A DNA stretch of 11,492 nucleotides. Source: Candidatus Intestinimonas stercorigallinarum (GTDB lineage Bacteria; Bacillota; Clostridia; Oscillospirales; Oscillospiraceae). Shown here piece after piece: positions 6,723-11,492 of this stretch. Under the pieces are notes generated by a model. That model was not told where the DNA came from. It did no database searches and saw only the letters and a list, made by a program, of their open reading frames with translations. The stretch lies in the NCBI GenBank assembly GCA_019115345.1, contig DXDV01000311.1:1-11492 (forward strand), written 5' to 3'. A program made the position numbers and the translations under genes. Every line of letters starts with the position of its first letter. Positions within the stretch are counted from its first letter, which is position 1.

Positions 6723-7421
6723 ATGGAGCGAGGCGAGTGTACCTTTCGGACGGCTGTGGTAGGCGGTTTCAACCGCCAGGACGTCCTGAATTATATCGAG
6801 AGCAGCACCCGGGCGAACCGGGAAAAGACGGCGGCTCTGCAAAAAGAGGTGGAGCGCCTTCGGGCGGCCAACGAGGCCCTCAGCCGGGAAAAGGAGGAGC
6901 TGGCCCAGAAGGAGGCGGCCCTCCGGAAGGAGAGCGAGCGGCTGCGGAAGTCCACCGCCAGCCAGGGGAGCGAGCTGGAGACGGTCCAGGCGGAGCTCGC
7001 CCGGGAGCGGGAGGAGCGGCAGGCCCTCCAGCAGGAGCTGGAGGGCTACAAGGAGCGGTGCGCCAAGTGGGAGGGCGGAGCCAAGGCTTACGACGACCTG
7101 AAGGACCGCACCGCCACCATCGAGCTGGAGGCCCGGCAGCGGGCCCGCGCCATTGAGAGCGCCGCCGAGGAGAAGGCCAAGAAGCTGCGCACCGAGGCCG
7201 AGCAGATCCTCTACAAGGTCCAGGCGGGCTACGGCCGCCTGCGGGGGGACGTGGACGCCACCATCACCCACGCCAGCGGCGAGCTGGGCCGGGTGGACAA
7301 GGCCCTGGAGCAGGTCCGCTCGGAGTTTGCCGAGCACGACGCCTCCCTGGAGCGGCTGCTCCAATCCTGCCGGGAGGCGACCCGCCGGGTGCCGGAGCCC
7401 GTGCCCCTGAAAGAGTCCTGA
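6723..7421 (+). CDS. DivIVA-like coiled-coil protein
   Basis: 232 residues. The N-terminal segment FRTAVVGGFNRQDVLNYIE (about 8-26) resembles the DivIVA/GpsB membrane-binding start, where a Gly-(Phe/Tyr)-x-x-x-(Asp/Glu)-Val motif is conserved. It is followed by a long, highly charged coiled coil (about 30-115), a short break and a second helical region (about 120-218), then a Pro-containing tail. DivIVA proteins mark curved membranes at septa and poles and recruit partners; this divergent form is probably a division or polarity scaffold, but its partners are unknown. The ATG at 6723 has AGGAGG nine bases upstream. A GTG at 6693 in the same frame lies upstream of that binding site and is rejected. 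The gene has its own promoter and ends before a large hairpin at 7425-7477. Confidence 0.7.
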   Translation: MERGECTFRTAVVGGFNRQDVLNYIESSTRANREKTAALQKEVERLRAANEALSREKEELAQKEAALRKESERLRKSTASQGSELETVQAELAREREERQALQQELEGYKERCAKWEGGAKAYDDLKDRTATIELEARQRARAIESAAEEKAKKLRTEAEQILYKVQAGYGRLRGDVDATITHASGELGRVDKALEQVRSEFAEHDASLERLLQSCREATRRVPEPVPLKES

Positions 7422-7424
7422 GCA

Positions 7425-7477
7425 CCGCGCGCCGCCCCGCCGGAAGCCCCTGTGAGGTCTCCGGCGGGGCGGCGCGG
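7425..7477 (+). terminator. Large GC-rich hairpin after the DivIVA-like gene
   Basis: A 16-bp perfect stem pairs 7429-7444 with 7460-7475; CCGC and GCGG outside it extend the stem with a small bulge. The 15-base top can fold again into GCC/GGT with a seven-base loop CCTGTGA. It starts four bases after the stop codon, as a terminator would, but the following sequence (CTTGTCTGCC) has only a poor T run, so termination may be incomplete. Confidence 0.6.
7445..7457 (+). repeat. First copy of the AGCCCCTGTGAGG repeat
   Basis: This 13-base sequence forms the apex of the hairpin after the DivIVA-like gene. An identical copy lies at 7580-7592 in the uppP leader. In both places the sequence can fold as GCC-CCTGTGA-GG(T/C) on top of a stem interrupted by one mismatch (A.C here, A.A in the leader). 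Confidence 0.6.
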
Positions 7478-7505
7478 CTTGTCTGCCGGTGACGAGGAAA
7501 AGGGG

Positions 7506-7537
7506 TGGAAATGTTCCCCGCCCTGTGCTAATATAAT
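7506..7537 (+). promoter_or_regulatory. Promoter for uppP
   Basis: Two overlapping -10 readings exist: a perfect TATAAT at 7532-7537, and TAATAT at 7529-7534 with an extended TGC just before it. For the latter, TGGAAA at 7506-7511 is a weak -35 at 17 bases. Transcription should start near 7541-7544, leaving a leader of about 110 bases before uppP. Confidence 0.6.
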
Positions 7538-7542
7538 GTCTG

Positions 7543-7629
7543 CGGAATAAGCCGCATAGCGGTTTACGCGCGCGGCGGCAGCCCCTGTGAGGCAGCTCAG
7601 CTTATCCGGGGCCGGAACCGCCCCACAGG
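7543..7629 (+). ncRNA. Candidate structured 5' leader of uppP
   Basis: A closing stem pairs 7543-7552 with 7600-7608 (CGGA, bulged A, TAAGC against GCTTATCCG). Inside it are a hairpin at about 7552-7576 (GCCGC/GCGGC with an inner GCG/CGC, or an alternative CCGC-ATA-GCGG) and a second hairpin at 7578-7596 (GC-A-GCC, loop CCTGTGA, GGC-A-GC). A third stem, GGGGC/GCCCC, lies at 7608-7624. The second hairpin's loop CCTGTG (7584-7589) is complementary to CACAGG at 7624-7629, ten bases before the uppP ribosome binding site, so a pseudoknot is possible. I do not recognise it as a known riboswitch class. The pairings are read by eye and some compete with each other. Confidence 0.4.
7580..7592 (+). repeat. 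Second copy of the AGCCCCTGTGAGG repeat
   Basis: Identical to 7445-7457, 135 bases downstream, and again at the top of a hairpin, here within the uppP leader. The surrounding stems differ in sequence, so only the hairpin tip is shared. No further copy was noticed in the window. Confidence 0.6.
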
Positions 7630-7654
7630 CATAACATCGAGGGAGGACCAGACT

Positions 7655-8500
7655 TTGAGCTATCTTTTTTCCATCGCCATGGGCTTTTTGCAGGGCGTGG
7701 CGGAATTTCTGCCCATCTCCAGCTCCGGCCACCTGACCCTGTTCCAGTACTTTTTCTCTCCGGAGCAGAACCCCGAGGAGCTGGACATGCTCTTTACCAT
7801 CCTGCTCCACTTCGGCACTTTGATCTCGGTGTGCGTCTACTACTGGCGGGACGTGGTCGACATGATCCGGGAGTTCTTCCTGGGTCTGGCCGACCTCTTC
7901 TCCCGGCGGGGCGGCCACACAGGCCGGCCGCCGGAGGCCCGGCGGCTGGTGCTGATGATCGTGGTGGCCACCCTGCCCCTCTTCGCCGTGCTGCTGGTAA
8001 AGGATGTGGTGGACGCCGCCTTTACCAACGTGACCTTCGTCTCGGCCGCCCTCATCGCCACGGGTTTCCTCCTCTTCTTCTCCGACCGGATGGCCAAGGG
8101 GAGAAAGAACGCCCGCACCGCCACCATGCTGGACGCCCTGCTGGTGGGCTGCGCCCAGGCGGTGGGCACCCTGCCCGGCATCTCCCGGGCGGGGATCACC
8201 ATCTCCGCCGGTATGCTCCGGGGCTTTGACCGCTCCTTTGCCGTGCGCTTCTCCTTCCTCATGTCCCTCCCGGCGGTGCTGGGGGCCAACATCCTGGAGG
8301 TGGCCGACGCCGTTCAGACCGGCGGCGTGGATACGAGCCGGCTGCCCATGTACCTGGTGGGCATGGCAGTCTCCGGCGTGGTGGGCTATTTTGCCATCCG
8401 GCTGGTGAATCTGCTGGCCAGCAAGGGGAAATTCGGCGCCTTCGCCTACTACTGCTGGGCGGTGGGCACCCTCTCTCTGGTGGCCAGCTTCCTGGTCTGA
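7655..8500 (+). CDS. uppP: Undecaprenyl-diphosphatase UppP (BacA)
   Basis: 281 residues, standard length. This integral membrane enzyme dephosphorylates undecaprenyl diphosphate to regenerate the lipid carrier for peptidoglycan and other wall polymers; it also confers bacitracin tolerance. The first signature QGVAEFLPISSSGHL (13-27) carries the catalytic-site glutamate E17 and the Ser-rich loop. The second is PGISRAGITIS (174-184) with conserved arginine R178; the usual PG(T/I)SRSG has Ala in place of the second Ser here. Multiple membrane helices follow. The start is TTG at 7655 with GGGAGG eight bases upstream; the family N-terminus fits this start, whereas the next ATG (7679) would remove the first eight residues and has no binding site. 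It has its own promoter and a structured leader. An intrinsic terminator follows 16 bases after the stop. Confidence 0.96.
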   Translation: MSYLFSIAMGFLQGVAEFLPISSSGHLTLFQYFFSPEQNPEELDMLFTILLHFGTLISVCVYYWRDVVDMIREFFLGLADLFSRRGGHTGRPPEARRLVLMIVVATLPLFAVLLVKDVVDAAFTNVTFVSAALIATGFLLFFSDRMAKGRKNARTATMLDALLVGCAQAVGTLPGISRAGITISAGMLRGFDRSFAVRFSFLMSLPAVLGANILEVADAVQTGGVDTSRLPMYLVGMAVSGVVGYFAIRLVNLLASKGKFGAFAYYCWAVGTLSLVASFLV

Positions 8501-8516
8501 GAGAGGTCATGATCCG

Positions 8517-8547
8517 GGCGGCCGCGTCAGAGCGCGGCTGCCTTTTT
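8517..8547 (+). terminator. Intrinsic terminator between uppP and ftsK
   Basis: A 10-bp stem pairs GGCGGCCGCG (8517-8526) with CGCGGCTGCC (8533-8542), including one G.T pair, around the loop TCAGAG. Five Ts follow (8543-8547). The ftsK Shine-Dalgarno AAAGGA starts two bases later, so no promoter fits between them. It should end uppP transcripts or act as a partial attenuator of ftsK. Confidence 0.88.
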
Positions 8548-8561
8548 GAAAGGATGGTTCC

Positions 8562-11255
8562 ATGGCGACCACACAGAAGAAAACCACGGGGGGGAAGCGG
8601 ACGGCCTCCTCCAGCGGAAAGCGGAGCGGCTCCGGCAGCTCGGCCGCCAGGAAGAGCGGCGGCCGGGGGAAGAGTGCCCCTCAGCCCAAGCCCATCCGGC
8701 GGGAGGTTGGGGCGGTCGTCTGCCTGCTGCTGGCCTTCTTCGCCGCCTTCGGCTATTTTCACATTCAGGCGGTCTTTATCGACCTCTTTTGCAGCCTCCT
8801 CAAGGGCCTGTTCGGCTACGGCTTCTGGCTGGCTCCCCCCATGCTGGTGGTGGCCAGCTATATCCTGGCCTTCCACCGGGGACGCCCCGTGCGCCTGCGG
8901 CTGTGGTGCGCCCTGCTGACCCCCCTGGTCATGGGGGCCATTCTCCACCTCTTCCTGTTCCAGGGGGAGTTTTCCTTCCAGTGGTCGGCCATCGGCGGGC
9001 TCTGGGAGCAGGGCCAGGCGATGACGTCCGGCGGCGTGGTGAGCGGGCTGCTGTCTGAAGGGCTCGCCTTCATCTTCAGCTCCATCGGGGCCGGACTCAT
9101 TTTGATCCTCTGCCAGCTCCTCATGTTCCTGGGGGCCTTCCACCTCTCCATCCCGGAGATCGTGGACGCCATCCGCAGCCGGCCCCATCCGGAGTACGAG
9201 TATGTGGAGGAGCCGGAGCCGGTGGAGAAGCCCGTCCGCCGCCGTCCGGAGCCGGAGCGCCGGCGGGCGGCCATCGACATCCCCGTGGACGACGGTCCCG
9301 CCCCTCAGCCGGAAAAGCCCCAGGGCTGGAGCTTCTTCCCCCGGAAGGAGCGGCTCTTCAACCGGCAGGCGGGGGCGCTGCCCCCGGACCAGGTGCTCAC
9401 CGGCGCCCGTCCCATGGCGGAGGAGCCCCAGCCCCAGCCCGAGCCTGTCCCCGCGCCGGAGACGCCGCCGGTCCCGCCGGTCCGGGAGGCCGCGCCGGAG
9501 CCGGTGGAGCCCCAGCCCCAGCCGCAGCCCCCGGTGACGCCGCCGCCTCCCCCCATGCCCGAGATCGTCCGGGAGCCGGCGGTGGAGAAGGTCTCCGCCA
9601 AGGAGGCCCAGGCCGAGGCGGCCCAGGTGGGAGAGGACATCGAAAAGAACCTGGCCGAGGCCCTGCCCGCGGTCTACCAGTACCCGCCGGTCTCCCTCCT
9701 CACCGAGGGGGGTGGCGAGGTGGGGGCGGGCGCCCAGGCCGAGCTGCGGATGAACCAGGAGCGCCTGGCCGACACCATCCGCTCCTTCGGCATCGAGGCC
9801 CAGATCACCGACGTGACCCGGGGCCCCTCGGTGACCCGGTACGAGGTGGAGCTGGACCAGGGCGTCCGGCTCAACAAGCTCACCAACCTCTCCGACGACA
9901 TCGCCCTGGCCCTGGGGGCCACCGGCGTCCGCATCGCCCCCATTCCGGACAAGATCGCCACCGTGGGCATCGAGGTGCCCAACAAGCTGGTGAGCCCCGT
10001 CCACATCCACGAGGTCATCGACTCCAAGGCCTTCCGGGACCACCCCTCCAAGGTGGCCTTCGCCGTGGGCAAGGACATCGCCGGCAACTGCATCGTGGGC
10101 AACATCGCCAAGCTGCCCCACCTGCTCATCGCCGGTACCACCGGCTCCGGTAAGTCGGTGTGCACCAACTCCCTCATCATCTCCCTCCTCTACAAGGCCA
10201 CCCCGGAGGAGGTCCGCCTCATCATGGTGGACCCCAAAATGGTGGAGCTGGGCATTTACAACGGCATCCCCCATCTCCTCATCCCGGTGGTCACCGACCC
10301 CAAAAAGGCCGCCGGCGCCCTCCAGTGGGCGGTCACCGAGATGATGAAGCGGTACCGCACCTTCTCCGAGGCGGGGGTGCGCAAGCTGGAGGAGTACAAT
10401 GCTCTGGCCGCCCGCACGGAGGGGATGGAGAAGATGCCCTTCATCGTGGTGGTCATCGATGAGCTGGCCGACCTGATGCTGGTGGCCGCCAAGGAGGTGG
10501 AGGAATCCATCTGCCGGGTGGCCCAGATGGGCCGGGCCGCCGGGATGCACCTGGTCATCGCCACCCAGCGGCCCTCCGCCGACGTGATTACCGGCCTGAT
10601 GAAGGCCAACATCCCCAGCCGCATCGCCTTTGCCGTGGCCTCCGCCATGGAGTCCCGGATCATTCTGGACACCCAGGGGGCCGAGAAGCTGGTGGGCCGG
10701 GGGGATATGCTCTTCGCCCCCCTGGGCTCCGGCAAGCCCACCCGGGTGCAGGGCTGCTTCATTTCGGACGCCGAGGTGGCCTCGGTGGTGGACTTCGTGA
10801 AGAAGAACAGCGGCGCCGCCCAGTACGACGACCAGGTGATGGAGGAGATCGAACAGCACGCCGCCGAGAAGGACAAGGCCTCCAAGGGGGTGGGCGGCTC
10901 CGCCCCCGACGAGGAGGACGGGGAGTTCGACGAGCTCATCGACGCCGCCGCCGAGGTGGTGGTGGAGACGGGGCAGGCCTCGGTCTCCATGCTCCAGCGG
11001 CGGCTGAAGCTGGGCTACGCCCGGGCCGCCCGGCTGGTGGACCAGCTGGAGGAGAAGGGCATCGTGGGCCCCTTCGAGGGCAGCAAGCCCCGGCAGCTGC
11101 TCATCACCAAGGAGCAATGGCAGGAGATGAAATACCGCCGGGGCGGCGCCCCCGCTCCCGGCTTCCCGCCCGCTCAGGGAGAGCCCTCCGCCGCCGACGC
11201 GCCCCCCTTCGACGTGGAGGAGGCCCTGGACCGCTCGGAGGAGGATACCCTGTGA
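8562..11255 (+). CDS. ftsK: DNA translocase FtsK/SpoIIIE
   Basis: 897-residue membrane-tethered DNA pump that moves chromosome DNA through the closing septum; in spore formers the same family (SpoIIIE) fills the forespore. A basic, Ser/Gly-rich N-terminus (1-47) precedes about four membrane helices (about 50-70, 80-104, 113-133, 165-195). A Pro/Glu/Gln-rich linker follows (about 207-340). The motor contains an alpha domain (about 390-490), Walker A GTTGSGKS (525-532), Walker B VVVIDELAD (629-637) and ATQRPS (667-672). The C-terminal winged-helix gamma domain (about 787-855), which reads orienting DNA sequences, is intact. An acidic/Pro-rich tail of about 40 residues extends past it. The ATG at 8562 has AAAGGA seven bases upstream. 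The start abuts a terminator, so expression depends on read-through or a promoter inside uppP. FtsK or SpoIIIE role cannot be separated by sequence alone. Confidence 0.96.
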   Translation: MATTQKKTTGGKRTASSSGKRSGSGSSAARKSGGRGKSAPQPKPIRREVGAVVCLLLAFFAAFGYFHIQAVFIDLFCSLLKGLFGYGFWLAPPMLVVASYILAFHRGRPVRLRLWCALLTPLVMGAILHLFLFQGEFSFQWSAIGGLWEQGQAMTSGGVVSGLLSEGLAFIFSSIGAGLILILCQLLMFLGAFHLSIPEIVDAIRSRPHPEYEYVEEPEPVEKPVRRRPEPERRRAAIDIPVDDGPAPQPEKPQGWSFFPRKERLFNRQAGALPPDQVLTGARPMAEEPQPQPEPVPAPETPPVPPVREAAPEPVEPQPQPQPPVTPPPPPMPEIVREPAVEKVSAKEAQAEAAQVGEDIEKNLAEALPAVYQYPPVSLLTEGGGEVGAGAQAELRMNQERLADTIRSFGIEAQITDVTRGPSVTRYEVELDQGVRLNKLTNLSDDIALALGATGVRIAPIPDKIATVGIEVPNKLVSPVHIHEVIDSKAFRDHPSKVAFAVGKDIAGNCIVGNIAKLPHLLIAGTTGSGKSVCTNSLIISLLYKATPEEVRLIMVDPKMVELGIYNGIPHLLIPVVTDPKKAAGALQWAVTEMMKRYRTFSEAGVRKLEEYNALAARTEGMEKMPFIVVVIDELADLMLVAAKEVEESICRVAQMGRAAGMHLVIATQRPSADVITGLMKANIPSRIAFAVASAMESRIILDTQGAEKLVGRGDMLFAPLGSGKPTRVQGCFISDAEVASVVDFVKKNSGAAQYDDQVMEEIEQHAAEKDKASKGVGGSAPDEEDGEFDELIDAAAEVVVETGQASVSMLQRRLKLGYARAARLVDQLEEKGIVGPFEGSKPRQLLITKEQWQEMKYRRGGAPAPGFPPAQGEPSAADAPPFDVEEALDRSEEDTL

Positions 11256-11303
11256 CCGGGGGAGGCGAATTATTTCATTTTCATTAAATTTTCCCGGAAG
11301 GGC

Positions 11304-11332
11304 TTTACAGGTCCCCTCTTTTGGAGTAGACT
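11304..11332 (+). promoter_or_regulatory. Plausible promoter for ireB
   Basis: TTTACA (11304-11309), 17 bases, then TAGACT (11327-11332), with an AT-rich stretch upstream (about 11268-11296) that could act as an UP element. Transcription would start near 11339, 35 bases before the ATG. I see no convincing terminator after ftsK in the 118-base gap. Confidence 0.5.
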
Positions 11333-11373
11333 AGTGCACAAGAGAATCCAACAGATCATGCGAGGTGTTTTTG

Positions 11374-11492
11374 ATGGCGGATATGGACTTCACCCGGAAA
11401 TTCAACCTGGGGGACCAGCGGGACCTGGAGATCAAAACCATCCTGTCCACGGTGTACCAGGCCCTTCAGGAGAAGGGCTATAACCCCATCAA
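11374..11492 (+). CDS. ireB: IreB family regulatory phosphoprotein, UPF0297 (5' end only)
   Basis: Only the first 39 codons lie inside the window. The protein starts MADMDFTRKFNLGDQRDLE and continues with KTILSTVYQALQEKGYNPI. This matches the start of the small (about 85-90 residue) UPF0297 family, whose hallmark is F(N)xGD followed by a helix ending in LxEKGYNPINQ. In Enterococcus faecalis IreB is phosphorylated by the PASTA kinase IreK and tunes cephalosporin resistance; in other Firmicutes the role is less clear. The ATG at 11374 has GAGGTG six bases upstream. In many Firmicutes the next genes are the Holliday-junction resolvase-like ruvX and a DUF1292 gene; they would lie beyond the edge. 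Confidence 0.9.
   Translation, partial: MADMDFTRKFNLGDQRDLEIKTILSTVYQALQEKGYNPI

Noticed and set aside
7541..7654. Known riboswitch in the uppP leader (cobalamin, TPP, c-di-GMP, c-di-AMP, fluoride, Mn, M-box considered)
   Set aside because: None of the core conserved sequences I remember for these classes is present; it is kept only as an unclassified structured leader.
9421..9560. Repetitive CCGGAGCC/CCCAGCCC-type sequence within ftsK
   Set aside because: It encodes the Pro/Glu/Gln-rich linker of FtsK; low-complexity codon use explains it and there is no CRISPR-like spacing.
8259..11117. 952-codon open frame antisense to ftsK and the end of uppP
   Set aside because: It lies opposite clearly conserved genes; its protein is low-complexity (His/Gly/Leu-rich), as expected for an antisense frame in GC-rich DNA. 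No ribosome binding site or family match.

Overview
The window is GC-rich DNA from a bacterial chromosome. Gene families and order suggest a high-GC member of the Clostridia, most likely Oscillospiraceae (the Flavonifractor / Intestinimonas / Pseudoflavonifractor neighbourhood). Clues are the ecfA1-ecfA2-ecfT-truA block, a DUF5711 protein, a DivIVA-like coiled-coil protein, UppP, an FtsK/SpoIIIE translocase and the start of an IreB (UPF0297) gene. The genus is inferred from content, not from a search. No phage, transposon, CRISPR array or rRNA/tRNA gene is visible, and the coding content is essentially housekeeping.

Layout: two transcription units diverge from a promoter region at about 6530-6722. 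The left unit (minus strand, 6529 down to 37) encodes an RlmI-type SAM-dependent methyltransferase, ecfA1, a small two-helix membrane protein, ecfA2, ecfT, truA, a DUF5711 membrane-anchored protein and a CvpA-family membrane protein. Gaps range from 0 to 44 bases and I see no internal terminator, so it reads as one operon behind a near-consensus promoter (TTGACC-N17-TATAAT). EcfA1, EcfA2 and EcfT form the shared energizing module of a group II ECF vitamin/metal transporter. No substrate-binding S component lies in the window.

The right unit (plus strand) begins with a DivIVA-like coiled-coil gene ending in a large GC-rich hairpin. A separate promoter and a structured leader of about 110 bases precede uppP, which starts with TTG. 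An intrinsic terminator sits between uppP and ftsK, immediately before the ftsK ribosome binding site. After ftsK, a short AT-richer gap with a plausible promoter leads into ireB, which is cut by the window edge. The unit's themes are cell envelope and division: lipid carrier recycling, polar/division scaffolding and chromosome segregation.

The least explained parts are non-coding or small: the uppP leader (a possible multi-stem fold with a loop that can pair with bases next to the ribosome binding site), a 13-base sequence shared between that leader's hairpin and the apex of the preceding terminator-like hairpin, the 89-residue membrane protein inserted between ecfA1 and ecfA2, and a hairpin between the Shine-Dalgarno sequence and start codon of truA.
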